From positions 188,030,391-188,094,390 of the forward strand of contig NC_081406.1 of NCBI RefSeq assembly GCF_030272615.1: a stretch of 64,000 nucleotides of DNA, read 5' to 3'. This document shows, in pieces, positions 11,491 to 23,286 of this stretch. Below the pieces are notes generated by a model that was not told the origin of the DNA, did not search any database, and worked only from the letters and a program-made list of their open reading frames with translations. This stretch comes from Cryptomeria japonica. Taxonomy: Eukaryota > Streptophyta > Pinopsida > Cupressales > Cupressaceae. A program made the position numbers and the translations under genes. Position 1 is the first letter of the stretch. Every line of letters starts with the position of its first letter.

Positions 11491-12542
11491 TGTTAGGTCC
11501 CAGAGACAACTGAGAGGGGGGGGGGGGGGGTGAATCAGTTTTCTAATAAATTCAAACCCAAAACTAATTAACCAACTTAATGCTTAATACCGGTAAACCA
11601 GTTAAGTATGTCGGTAGACAGTGTTAAACGTAAATTTTTGTACCGGTAAGGATTAATGCATGAAACATAAACATGAAATCATCCACAACACATAACACCA
11701 ATATTTGTACGTAGAAACCCTATAAGGGGAAAAACTGCGGTGGGAAACCTTACCCACAATTAGATGATACTACTGCAGATAGTAAGTGTACATAATGGGG
11801 TCTACACATGCAGAAAGGCCAACAACCTAGAGCTTACTGCTCAATCACAAAATGGGAGTCACACTAATTACAGTTGGATGGTTAAATCTAATAAGAATGT
11901 ACTGCACAAAATAGCATCTTCATATGCTGGATTTAGTACCAATGTAATGCTAATATGCTTCTACAAAAACCTAACTTCACCTTCAAATTATGTCTTCGTG
12001 TATACCTCTTCTTGATCTCGCATATACCTTCACTCAATTCTTTTTCGCATTCCACACTTGATCTTACATATATATCATACCGTAAGACCAATTTTAGTAG
12101 GTCGGCTCTACAAGATATTACAATAAAATCATTTTACATACAATATCATATCTGATGCAATAACCAATTGAACATGTCAGCTTAATGCATTTACAACAAT
12201 AATAAATCATCTCCATAGCATGCCATGCTGATCTGGAAAAGATAAACTTGCCGGTGTAACCCTAGATAACCTGGACCTATTTGCCGGTAAAAGCAAATAT
12301 GCAAATATGAATATACCAATGATTAATTATTCAAAACAAAGTGTCCACATGATGTCTTCGACATTACCAAGTGTCTTCCATATCATTCCAAATACCGGTG
12401 AACATTATATCCTACCGGTGAACCATATACTAGTAACTGTTGCAATAGTTACTTGCTTGCCGATGAATGTTGCTGGATCTCCAAAGTGCTTGTTTTCAGT
12501 AGGTGTTGACATCAATGAAAAAACCATACCAAAATACCAACA
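11491..12542 (-). repeat. E3 3' LTR
   Basis: The sequence is TG...CA on the element strand and matches 17089-18138 along its whole length with scattered substitutions. It carries a run of G at 11515-11531 next to TGAATCAG, the complement of the copia GATTCACCCCCC word. Short hairpins such as CCC-TATAA-GGG (11718-11728), GTGGG...CCCAC (11740-11757) and GAGC-TTACT-GCTC near 11831 are visible. Confidence 0.92.
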
Positions 12543-12554
12543 ATCTCCCCCTTT
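12543..12554 (-). other. E3 polypurine tract
   Basis: On the element strand AAAGGGGGAGAT directly precedes the 3' LTR start TGTTGGTATTTTGG. It is the expected plus-strand primer. Confidence 0.8.
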
Positions 12555-12878
12555 GGCATTGATGGCAACACAAGAGGGAAAAACCATCAAAGTGCCAAAA
12601 CAGAAATGCCAAATATCAAAAACCAATCAATCTCCATTTCTCCCCATGGGAGCAACATGTGTTTATCCAAAGATTTATTTTCAATACCAATCTCTTCCTC
12701 AAAAGATAATGTGTTTTTCCATAGATATCTCTCCCCCTTTGACATCAAATTCCAAAGCTATAAAATTCAAGTTCATACAAAATACCAACTACTCCCCCTG
12801 AGAAGTAGCTTCCTCATCAAATACCGGAATAAAGATTTGTCTTTTTAATTCTGTCGGTTGATGACAATCATCAACTGT

Positions 12879-15800
12879 CTAAGTCTCTACTGGTGGTGGT
12901 ATGACTCCAAGCTGATCTATGAGATATTCAAAAGTCTCCTTAGGCAAAGGTTTTGTGAAAATATCCGCGAGCTGTTCTTTAGTATTCACATAAGTCAGTT
13001 TTATCTCCTTTTCTTCAACTTTTTCCCTTAGAAAATTTAGTTTTATAGAAACATGTTTTGTTTTAGAATGTAATACCGAATTCTTAGATATATCAATTGC
13101 TGCAGTGTTATCACAGTAGATAGTAATAGGTTCCTTGCATTTCACCTTAATGTCTTTCAACATTTGCTTAAGCCATAGTACCTGTGTACAGTTAGTTGCT
13201 GCTGCAACATATTCTAATTCTACTGTTGATAAAGATGTACAACTCTGTTTCTTACTCAACCAAGAAACTAATCTCTTTCCAAGAAAGAATACTCCTCCAG
13301 TGGTGCTTTTTCTATCATCCACATCTCCTGCCCAATTTGCATCTGTGTATGCACATAGGTCAAAATTTTCATCTTTAGGATACCATAATCCAAGATTTGC
13401 TGTGCCTTGTAAGTACGAGAAAATCCTTTATACTGCTGATTCATGATTTTCCCTAGGATTACTCTGAAATCTAGAAACAATACATACTGCATTCTAATAT
13501 CAGGCTTGGTTTGTGTCAAATACAACAAACCTCCTAGCATAGATTTGTATCTAGTTGGATTAACAGGTGTAGATTCATCCCTTTGAGATAATTTGTCATT
13601 TGTAGTCATAGGTGTGCTTACCAGTTTAGAGTTCTCCATCTCAAATTTCTTTAGTAATTCTTTTAAGTACTTGGATTGACTAAAAAATATTCCTTTATTA
13701 GTTTGAGAAATCTGCAAACCTAAAAATAATTTTATTTCTCCAATCATAGACATTTCAAATTCTTGCTGCATTTTAATAGAAAATTCCTTACATAATCCAT
13801 CTTCTCCTCCAAAGATTATATCATCAACAAATACTTCAATAATCAAGATGTCATCATTAGTTATTTTGTAATATAAATTGCTATCTGCATTTCCTTTAGT
13901 AAAACCAATCTTCAAAGGATATTTATCCAACCTTGCATACCAAGCTCTTAGGGCTTGTTTCAATCCATACAAAGCTTTTCTTAACCTGAAAACCATATCA
14001 TTGTCATCTGTCAAAGAAAATCCATTAGGTTGTTCAATATATACTTCCTCTTCAAGATCTCCATTCAAAAATGCACATTTAATATCTATTTGATAAACTT
14101 TGTAGTCCTTGTGAGCTGCAAAAGCCAAGAATTATCTAACTACCTCAATTCTGGCTACCAGTGCAAAGGTTTCATTGTAATCAACTCCTTCTTTCTGAGA
14201 ATATCCCTTACACACTAGTCTTGCTTTATTTCTGACAACCTTACCATCTTCATTAAGTTTGTTTCTAAATACCCATTTGGTTCCAATTACATTTTTATCT
14301 TTAGGCCGGGGAACTAATGTCCAAGTACTATTTTTCTCAATTTGTCCTAATTCTTCTTCCATAGCTTTAATCCAAAATTTATCTTCACATGCCTCATTGA
14401 TACATGATGGTTCAATTTGAGAAATAAGACATACCTCTTCATTTTCCAATCTTCCTCTTGTCATAACTCCTTTAAATTTGTTTCCAATTATTTGATCTTC
14501 AGAATGATTCAATCTTACATACCAGGGTGTCTTAGTTTGCTGTTGTTCTTCAATTACTGTGGAATCCTCTGATGATACCAGTGTAACTGGATCTTCATTC
14601 TGTACTGGTGGATTCAGTATAGGTTCATTTGTCACAATTTCTATTGCCGGTTCAGAGTCTATATACCTTGAAGTTCCTCTGAATTGTTCATCAATCTTTA
14701 CATTTGTACTCTCAACAATTTTCTACAATCTCTTATTAAAACATCTATATGCCTTGCTCTTAGATGAATAACCAAGAAATATTCCCTCATCACTTCTAGG
14801 ATCAAATTTGCCAATATACTCATCTCTTCTAATATAACATTTACTTCCAAAAATTTTGAAATACTTAAGAGTAGGAGTATTACCAAACCATAGTTCATGA
14901 GGGGTCTTACCGGTTTCACCTTTGATGTGAAATTTGTTGAATGTATAGACAACAGTGCTAACTACCTCTCTCCAATACGCATGTGATAGATTTGCTTCTG
15001 ATAACATACTTCTTGCTGCATCCAAGATAGTTCTGTTTTTCCTTTCAACAACGCCATTCTGCTATGGTGTCCGAGGTGCTGATAACTGTCTTTTGATTCC
15101 ATTCACTTCACAAAATGTATTAAAGTCCTTAGATGTGAATTCTCCTCCTTGATCTGATCTTAAACATTTGATTTTCTTACCGGTTTCATTTTCAACCATT
15201 GCTTTGAATAGTTTGAACTTTCCAAGTGCTTCTGATTTTTCTCTGAGAAAAGTAACCCAACACATTCTAGAATAATCATCAATAATTAGCATGAAATATC
15301 TATCACCTTGTAAGCTTCTAGTTCTAGCTGGACCACATAAATCAGTGTGAATTAAATCAAGAGCATTATTGGATTTTTCTGGAATACTTTTGAAACTAGC
15401 TCTAACTTGTTTTCCAAATTGACATTCCTTACAAATTGTATTATGAGGTTTCACAATTTTAGGTAGATCTCTAACTGCCTTAGAAGTATTGATTTTTACC
15501 ATGCAATCAAAGTTTACATGACATAGTCTCTTATACCATAACCAAATTTCATCTATATGTGCAATTAAGCATGCCTTTTCATTGTTATTCAAATGAAAGA
15601 TATTGCCTCTACTCTGATTATTGGTTGCAATTTCCAAACCAGTTCTATTCATGATTTTACATTTTCCATTTTTAAATTGTAACTGAAATCCCTTCTCAAC
15701 TAATTGACCAACACTTAAAAGATTATGCTTTAATCCTTCAACATAGTAGACATTGTCAGTGTTATGCTTACCATCAAGAGATATTGAACCCTTACCTTTG

Positions 15801-15949
15801 ATTGAACAGGCTTTGTCATCTCCAAATCTTACTAAACCTCCATTGTATTCTTGAAAGTTCAAGAATTTACCTTTGTCTCCAGTCATATGATGTGAGCATC
15901 CTGAATCAATGATCCATTCATCCTTTGCTTCAACTTTAGCTGCTAGGGC
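12879..15949 (-). pseudogene. E3 pol: protease, integrase, RT and RNase H
   Basis: The protease motif DSGCSHHM lies at about 15890-15910. The integrase zinc-binding module (HVNFDCM, CKECQFGK) and the core follow. The three catalytic residues are intact in HTDLCGP, RSDQGGEF and VVERKN, although an in-frame stop at 15062 falls just before the Glu. Further stops are at 14723 and 14132. RT has KGYSQKEGVDY, the palm motif FVDDIIFGG and LGLQI. A frameshift near 13490 moves the reading frame. RNase H then runs through DDRKSTTGG, SKKQSCTSLSTVE and ADIFTKPLPKE to the stop at 12879. The upstream in-frame stop at 15950 separates this part from gag. Confidence 0.9.
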
Positions 15950-17032
15950 TTATTCTACCAGTTGAGCAGTAGGTGCTGGTTGATCTTCTGTTATAGCAAA
16001 AAAAACCCATCCATTGTCTACTGGATCTTCATCAGAATCATCAGTCACACCTTCATCAACAATGTAACAAGATTTGTCTTTGTTCTTCTTAAATCTGCAT
16101 CTTTGATATTCAGGATTAGGTTTGTATGTTCTTCTAGCTTCTTCTTTTAGTCTAGCATGTCTATCAGGGCATCTCAAAGCCATATGACCAATCTTATTGC
16201 AGTTAAAACATTTAAAGGGTGCTTTACCTTCATACTTACTTCCAATTGGACCTTTTGGCATTTTTCTTGCAAATAATGCTTCAAGTTCTTCAAGTTCTTC
16301 ATTCTCCTTTCTAGATTCTTCAAGTTCTCTTGCATAAAAGGCTCTCGAGTCTAATTTGTCAAATGATGGAGCAGATGATGTTGATGCTTTAAAGGCCAAA
16401 TCAATTTTTATAGTAGTAACAGGACCAAATTCCTCAATTTCAAAGGCTGAAAGTTTTCCAATCAATGTATCCCTAGTTACTAATGTATTAGGCATTGTTC
16501 TCAACTCATTTATAGTAGTAACCTTCATTTTATATGCCGGTGGCAAACCTCTTAAGATTTTTGAAACAATTTCATCCTGACTCAGAGTTCCTCCACAACA
16601 TTTAATACCCAAAACAATTTCATTTACTCTTTCCATAAAAGCAAAAATCCTTTCATCTTCTTCCATTTTCAGAAGTTCATACCTGACTCGGAAGCTTTCA
16701 AGTTTTGCAATCTTGACTGTGGAGTCTCCTTCATTCAGTGTTTCCAAATGATCCCAAATAGCTTTAGTAGTAGACCTATCTGATAATCCCATGATTTGTT
16801 GATCTGATAATGCACCCAAAAGTGCTTCTCTTGCTTTGCAATCATTCTCTTCATCTTTAGCTAAGGTAGTTGGAGCAGTCTGACCAGCTACAGCAGCAGT
16901 ATAACCATTCTTAGTAACTTCCCAGATGTCTTTACCAATACAATTCAGATGTGTCTCCATTCTGATCTTCCATATCCCATAGTTGGTTCCATCAAGTTTA
17001 GGACCATCCTTCCTGAAATAATTAGTAGACAT
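15950..17032 (-). CDS. E3 gag, copia type
   Basis: The ORF is 360 codons and starts at the ATG 43 bases inside the primer site (MSTNYFRKDGPKLDG). It has the copia gag (UBN2-type) signatures LDGTNYGIWKIRMETHL near the N terminus, AIWDHLETL, and ERIFAFMERVNEIV in the middle. One zinc knuckle, CFNCNKIGHMALRCP, lies near residues 273-287. Gag forms the virus-like particle and binds element RNA. The frame ends at a stop at 15950 after QLVE, but the same frame continues into protease, so that stop is probably a mutation. Intact length suggests the insertion is not very old. Confidence 0.88.
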   Translation of the reverse strand: MSTNYFRKDGPKLDGTNYGIWKIRMETHLNCIGKDIWEVTKNGYTAAVAGQTAPTTLAKDEENDCKAREALLGALSDQQIMGLSDRSTTKAIWDHLETLNEGDSTVKIAKLESFRVRYELLKMEEDERIFAFMERVNEIVLGIKCCGGTLSQDEIVSKILRGLPPAYKMKVTTINELRTMPNTLVTRDTLIGKLSAFEIEEFGPVTTIKIDLAFKASTSSAPSFDKLDSRAFYARELEESRKENEELEELEALFARKMPKGPIGSKYEGKAPFKCFNCNKIGHMALRCPDRHARLKEEARRTYKPNPEYQRCRFKKNKDKSCYIVDEGVTDDSDEDPVDNGWVFFAITEDQPAPTAQLVE

Positions 17033-17074
17033 TGGATCTCCTCAAGTTGTTAAACTTCTGCAAAAGAGGACTAA

Positions 17075-17086
17075 GCTCTGATACCA
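17075..17086 (-). other. E3 primer binding site for initiator tRNA-Met
   Basis: On the element strand TGGTATCAGAGC lies two bases inside the 5' LTR edge. It is complementary to the 3' end of plant initiator tRNA-Met, the standard primer for copia reverse transcription. Confidence 0.9.
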
Positions 17087-17088
17087 AT

Positions 17089-18138
17089 TGTTAGGTCCTG
17101 AAGACAACTGAGAGGGTGGGGGGGGGTGAATCAGTTATCTAATAAATTCAAACCAAAAACTAATTAACCAACTTAATGCTTAATACTGGTAAACCAATTA
17201 AGTATGCCAATAGACAGTGTTAACAGTAAATTGCTATACCAGTAAGGATTAATGCATGAAACATAAACATGAAGTCATCCACAACACATAACACCAATAT
17301 TTGTACGTGGAAACCCTGTAAGGGGAAAAACCACGGTGGGAAACCTTACCCACAATCAGATGATACTACTGCAGATAGTAAGTGTACATAATGGGGTCTG
17401 CACATGTAGAAAGGCCAATAGCCTAGAGCTCACTGCTCAATCACAAAATGGGAGTCACATTGACTACAGTTGGATGGTTAAATCCAATAAGAATGTACTA
17501 CACAAAATAGCATCTTCATATGCTAGATTTAGTACCGGTGTAATGCTAATATGCTTCTACAAAAACCTAACTTCACCTTCAAATTATGTCTTCATGTATA
17601 CCTCTACTTGATCTCGCATATACCTTCACTCAATTCTTTTTCGCATTCCACACTTGATCTTACATATATACCATACCCTAAGACCAATTTTAGTAGGTCA
17701 GCTCTACAAGATATTACAATAAAATAATTTTACATACAATATCATATCTGATGTAATAACCGATTGAACATGTCGGCTTAATGCATTTACAACAATAATA
17801 AATCATCTCCATAGCGTGCCATGCTGATCTGGAAAAGATAAACCTACTGGTGTAACCCTAGATAACCTGGACCTATTTGCCGGTAAAAGAAAATATGTAA
17901 ATATGAATATACCAATAATTAATTATTCAAAACAAAGTGTCCACACAATGTCTTCGACATTACCAAGTGTCTTCCATATCATTCCAGATACCGGTGAACA
18001 TTATATCCTGCCAGTGAACCATATACCAGTAACTGTTGCAATAGTTACTTGCTTGCCGATGAATGTTGCTGGATCTCCAAAGTGCTTCTTTTCAGTAGGT
18101 GTTGACATCAATGAAAAAACCATACCAAAATACCAACA
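17089..18138 (-). repeat. E3 5' LTR
   Basis: The LTR is 1050 bp and matches 11491-12542. Its outer edge meets the target duplication TGTAA at 18139-18143. Transcription of E3 would start inside this copy and run towards lower coordinates. Confidence 0.92.
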
Positions 18139-19178
18139 TGTAATACATTTCTCTTTCTTTCCCTTCTTCATCAGGCTATGGCAAGAGAGCTCCCAATGAT
18201 ACATTTGTTGCTGAGATATCAAGTAACAATGATTTCCCTTTGATTGGTGATACAAGTACTGGAGGATTCATCAAATATTCTTTGATTTGCATAAAAGCTT
18301 CTTGACACTTCTGATCCCATTTGAATGAAACATTCTTGTGTAAGAGATGAGTGAATGGATGACATCTATAGGCTAATTGAGAGACAAATCTTCTGATTGA
18401 TTGTTATCTCCGTTGTAGATACCACAATTGACTTATGTTCCTGGGTGACTCCATTTCCATGATAGCTTTGACCTTTTTTGGATCTACTTCAATTTCACGA
18501 GCTGATATAATGTATCCAAGAAGTTTTCCAGAGATTACTTCAAATGCACATTTCTTTGGATTCAATCTAACTGATATTGTTCAAGCCTGTCAAAGATCTT
18601 ACCCAAGATGTTCAAATGTTCTTTCCTTGTATGAGATTTTGCAAGTATGTCATCTACACAATCTTCCATAAAAGTATGCATCATATCATGGAAAATTGTT
18701 GTCATGGCTCTCTGATAATTGCTCCTACATTGTTAAGCCCAAATGACATAACATTCCAGTAGTAAGTACCCCATGCATAGGTGAATGCTATCTTTTCTTG
18801 ATCTTCAGGGGCAATTTTTATTTGATTGTATCCTGAGAATGCATCCATTAATGAAAAAATCTGATGTCTTGCTGACAAGTCTACAATTATATCAATGTTG
18901 GGAAATGGGAAATCATCTTTAGGACATGCCTTGTTCAAATCTCTAAAATCATTGCAAACTCTTATGCTTTTATCTAGCTTTGACACTGACACAATACTTG
19001 AGACCCATTCTAGATAGGCAACAGGTCTTGTGAAACCCACATCCAATAGTTTCTTTAGCTCTGCTTTTACAAGGAGAGCGATGTGTGGATTCATCTTCCT
19101 TAGCTTTTGTTTAACTGGTTTTGCTTTTGGATCCACATTGAGATGATGCATGATAAGATATGGATCAAGTCCTGGCAT
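18139..19178 (-). pseudogene. E1 reverse transcriptase
   Basis: From 19178 the peptide shows MPGLDPYLIMHHLNVD, then KLDKSIRVCNDFRDLNKACP, FSLMDAFSGYNQI and FTYAWGTYYWNVMSFGLNN, all conserved gypsy RT blocks. After a stop at 18702 the catalytic YVDD block reads DCVDDIL, with the first Tyr changed to Cys. The remainder holds several stops and a frameshift near 18180. The 3' end of the domain is cut by E3 at 18138 and resumes at 11490. Confidence 0.87.
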
Positions 19179-20405
19179 GTCTACATAGGACCAAGCAAAA
19201 TTTATTTGTCTTTATTTGAAGAATTATATGTATTCTTTCTTTTCTTCATCTGATAATGATGTAGCAGGATGAAGGACCTTGGGGTCCTTTGGTGTGCCAA
19301 TGCTTATTGCTTCTGTTGGCTCTATTAATATAGCAGATCTCTCCTAAAAATATGTAGGGAGGGTGTCAAAATTTCCATCTTCTGGTGCCTCAAGGAGGTT
19401 TTCACCAACACATACATCCTTTATTTTTCCTCTTGATTGATCTAGTGTTGCCATGAAATGGTTTTCAACAATAGGTCTTTTTCCTTGTTTTATTTCAATT
19501 TTGTGATTGGAAAGTTTGACACTCTCCTAACTGCAAGAAGCATTACTTGATTCTGCAGTGGAAGATATCTTAGGTGTTATTGGTTCTATGACATTAAGAT
19601 ATATGGCTAAATTATGATCATTGGAAAAGACATCCAATTCAGGGTTTTCTAAGTTATCCCAATCAAACAGTTCTAGATGAAGTAGGGGTAAGTCATAGTG
19701 ATTGTTGGGTGTTTCAAGGTTCATGACGTAATAGTCATAGTCTGGCATAGATTAGGTAATGTCATAGATAGAACTCTCTTGAGGATAGTCTCTCCCAAGT
19801 GCTCTCCAATCAACTCTGACGAAATCAGGATTGATATTTTGTGATTCACAATCATGTGACTCATCATCTAACGTTTGTCCCTCAAATGAATGGATTATAT
19901 CAACACATACATATTTGATAATACAGGTTCCCTCTTGATCAATTTCAATAAATTTATTTGTATCTTGAAGTTGGCATACTTATGCACATGACATAAATGA
20001 TTCTTTTTCTATCTTGTGTCTTCTCTCAAACTCAGCTTCTTCTGGACTAATAGTCAATCCTTCTTGACTATCTATTAATTCTTCCATGGTTCTTCCATAC
20101 CTTAATATTGTTGGCTCAACATTTGATGTAGATCTAAAATTTTGTTGATGTTCTAATGATTAATCAATAACTACTTGTGTTTCCTATGGTGTTACTTCTT
20201 TTTCTTTTTCATCCTCTTTCTTTTGTTGTCTTTCATATGCCTCTTTCCTTTGAATTCTGATCTCTTCTTGTCTTCTTTCCAACTCTATTATTTGTTTTGC
20301 TAAAGATGAGTCTTTATTTGTAATAGCTACTTGTTCTTCATCCTTTTCTTCACTTGATACATCGGATGATGGATTTGGACCCCATTCATATTCATTTGAA
20401 TCTAT
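19179..20405 (-). pseudogene. E1 polyprotein linker between G-patch region and RT
   Basis: The longest open part, 19527-19748, reads MPDYDYYVMNLETPNNHYD and continues into an acidic stretch (LELFDWDNLENPELDVF). I recognise this only as a segment typical of Tat polyproteins ahead of RT. The rest is coding-like but broken by stops. A Glu/Lys-rich stretch around 20200-20300 looks like a coiled or charged linker. Confidence 0.6.
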
Positions 20406-21230
20406 TTATGAACCATTGTCTAGAATCACACCACTATATCTAACAGGAATGTTATATGGTGAGAAGAGTTCTCTGATTTTGGCCATCTGTTCTTTCACCA
20501 TTTCTGAAATATCTTGATCAGGTTCCACGCTTGTTTGTATTCCTTGAACTTGTTTGCAAGAGATCTTCTTCTCTTTTGATTGCAAGTTCTTCTTCTTGTT
20601 TCTCATATTCTTCTTGTTTTTGTTTGTTAGCTACTATTTCCGCTGCTTGGTGTAGCCTTTCTTGGCATGGTTCTTCTTTAGGGACTGCTTTCTTTCTCCA
20701 CCTTGGATGTTGATATTTATGTTTTTTTTTCTTTGATTTAGGATATCCAAGTCCCGATTTATCTTCTTTAGATTGTGTGTGAGGACAAATAGGTTTTGAG
20801 ATACCTTCTTATTGCTTACCAATTGGTCCTTTTCCTTCATATGCCATTTTTTGCATGATCTTATAACCGTTGCCATATTGTTCTATGGGAATATTAACTT
20901 TTGCAACTATTTCTATATTTTCATTTTCATCTCTGTACAACCAACTAAGAATGTCTTTGTCTTCAGTTTCTTCTGCAAGTGTTCCATCTCTAACAAATGC
21001 TCCATAAAACATTTCAACTGATTTCTCTGAGATCTGTGGTTGAACATTTGTAGGATTTCCATATGATTTTGGTGAAAGTGGCAAGCTATGCAAAGAATAC
21101 TTTCCCATTCATTCATCATTTAGTTTTATCTTTTTCTCAAAGGTTTCCCATAATTTTTCTTGAATTTCTTTGGTGGGATAGACTGATTCTCTGTTATGTG
21201 GAACTCTTGCATCTTGTGTTGGTTTCAAAA
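20406..21230 (-). pseudogene. E1 G-patch-like segment and charged linker
   Basis: The piece at 20809-21108 includes LAEETEDKDILSWLYRDE and then YGNGYKIMQKMAYEGKGPIGK. A stop interrupts the segment, and KSGLGYP follows. A glycine pattern of this kind, ending in a GLGY-type motif, is that of a G-patch, an RNA-binding motif known next to protease or RT in some retroelements. It is followed by a Lys/Glu-rich stretch (KQKQEEYEKQEEELAIKREE). The segment lies between protease (29375-29716) and RT, separated from protease by the insertion E4. Confidence 0.65.
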
Positions 21231-22486
21231 TGTAAAGCGGAAAAATCGAACCCTAAGTGTTCCCCCCCCCCAAGGAGAGAGAAGGGAGGTCACTAGGGTT
21301 GACGGTTTTCACTTAGGAGAGACTTTACATTCAAAAGAGGGGTTGAAACTCACAAGATCCAATCTTACACAATGCAAGACTGGATTCTAAATGAGTTTCA
21401 AGGGTTAAGACATCAAGGATACCCTCTTTTGTAAAGAATGTAGATAGAAGGATTGAACAAGGAATGCATGTAAGGTAAGAAAGATTCGCTTGTAGACAGA
21501 GATAGGGATATGGGATGAAGCTACGGACCTGAAATTAGTAGTAAAATGTCGAGACGATGCTGTTCTACAAATTTGAGCGAAAGTTGACGGGACGATGGCG
21601 CCTGGAGCGCACACGATCCTCCGAAAAATCTACGAAACGAAGGGGGATCTGTTCGTCTCTACACAAGGATTCCAGATCTTCAATTAGAGCCGCATACCTG
21701 CAACCTACACACAGAAAAGAGAGGATGATGGGGGGGGTTAGGGATTAGGGGTTTGCCTTTAGGTCAAACCCTGGTTTTGGAATTAACCAAGAAATGAGAA
21801 TGCTGTAAATGTAAATGTTTGTAATGTAAACAAGTACTGATACCTTGTTGTAAGAATGTTTGTATTCTTACATGCGAAGGTGTAATGATGTTGTATGTTT
21901 GTATGTTGTGTGTGATCTCCTCTTCAATGGTTGAATCCTTGTCTTGAATGCAACACCTAGCCTTGAATGGAGACTTAGAATGTTCAATTGCTTGAAGGAA
22001 TGCTTGAATGCTTGAATGTTTGAATGTTTGAATATCGCTTCCGCCTCTTGCACACATATGTATTTCCTCCCCTTTTCTGGGAGGGGAAATTTAGTTTATA
22101 TACTTGTCAATTAGGGTTGAGAGACTGATTTTTCCGACCTTAGGCTGACCTAGAAGCATTATTTTCCAAATTGCAAACTTAAAGACCTGATGCCCAAGAA
22201 GAGACCGGGCCCAAAATAGGGACAGGGACCAGGGCACTGGGCGCCATGGTCCTGGGGGACCAAGGCACTAGGTGCCATGGTCCTAAAGGACCAGGGCGCT
22301 AGGCACCATGGTCCCACCTCTCGGGATAGCAAGGTGCAAGGAAGGATCAAGCCAAGGTGCATAAATATGCAGTTTTTGATGTCGTAAACAGGTTTCGGGG
22401 TCTCCATTCAGGTTCAACGTTGCGCCGCCATCGTGAAGACCCAAATGCAGTCGAAATTGCAAGTGTCACAATTTTAGGACGTTACA
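21231..22486 (-). repeat. E4 3' LTR
   Basis: The LTR is 1256 bp and nearly identical to 27837-29093, with about four substitutions in the first 140 bases, all transitions. A TATA-like TATATAAAC (minus strand) lies near 22094-22102. It holds three 27-bp self-complementary units at 22226-22314, and one copy of a GC-rich motif around 21594-21622 that recurs in the element's 5' untranslated region. Confidence 0.92.
22226..22314. repeat. Three 27-bp self-complementary units in the E4 3' LTR
   Basis: Units at 22226-22252, 22257-22283 and 22288-22314 each begin GGACCA and end ATGGTCC, with a centre such as GGCAC-TAG-GTGCC. The central bases vary from unit to unit. The same three units lie in the 5' LTR at 28833-28859, 28864-28890 and 28895-28921. 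The block is much more GC-rich than its surroundings. Confidence 0.8.
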
Positions 22487-22501
22487 TTTAGCCCCCACTT
22501 T
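22487..22501 (-). other. E4 polypurine tract
   Basis: On the element strand AAAGTGGGGGCTAAA directly precedes the 3' LTR start TGTAACGTCC. Confidence 0.8.
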
Positions 22502-23286
22502 AGTGGGAGTATAAGCGTACGCCCATACTTCCGGTAAAGTACAAGGAAACAACATTGAAAGACTTTCACCACGTCAAGGAGGCAAGATACACCAAGCCCC
22601 CAGTGGACTAAGGATCTTATGACTTCAATTGACAAAGTAAAAGGGAAGATCATGAGGGAGAACCATGACTGTCAGTAGTAAGGTTCCCTCACTATGAGTC
22701 ATGCAAGAAAAATACCAAAAATTTTCAAGGCAAAGCTAAGTTCGCTAAGAAATTTTCAAGTATCTTGAAGAGATATGAACGGGGTGTATGCCTCCCTACG
22801 TTAAAGAGATCGCACATGCCTCATCGGGGGTGATTGCTTTAAGGTAGTAATACATATAAGAAATGAGAAGGGAAAGGAGCACGTTATCACAAGGATTTAG
22901 CCCCCAAGTGTGAGATAAGCCCAAGGATAATAGACACAAAACACAAAGCACGAGGTGACTTCTCTTTCCTCGGGGTCAGTATGCTGTATGATAATTCATG
23001 TATATCATATGTATGTATGCATAATTGTTTCTTCATTCCCTAATCAAGGAAGGTCACCTAGAAGAAGGGAACACATGTGTCTTTTGAGTCAACATGAGAT
23101 AGACCAAAAGAGATCTCAATGCTTTGCATCCTCCTCAAGTAGACAACACTAAGGACAACAAATAGAAGAATGAGAATAACACATAGAAGAAGTAACAAAA
23201 GAGATCAAGAGAGGAGGAGAGAGTCTGCTATGCTAATGAAACTAGTCCAGCACGTCATCCACCCCCTGATCTTGCTGATCAACATT
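22502..23286 (-). other. E4 non-coding region after protease
   Basis: This stretch between the end of the gag-protease frame and the polypurine tract has no ORF of note. The RT-RNase H-integrase region of an autonomous relative would be expected here and is absent. Confidence 0.6.

Larger units (their letters stand above)
11491..18138 (-). mobile_element. E3: complete Ty1/copia element inserted in E1 pol
   Basis: The element is 6648 bp long, with LTRs at 11491-12542 and 17089-18138. The perfect 5-bp target duplication is TGTAA at 11486-11490 and 18139-18143. A tRNA-iMet primer site and a polypurine tract sit at the expected edges. One gag-pol frame runs from 17032 to about 13490, broken only by four in-frame stops. 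A single frameshift then moves it to the frame ending at 12879. Domain order gag, protease, integrase, RT, RNase H is that of copia. It is better preserved than its host E1. Confidence 0.93.

Noticed and set aside
11515-11531. Long G run as a regulatory G-quadruplex
   Set aside because: A homopolymer inside the conserved copia U5 word; length may be an assembly artefact.
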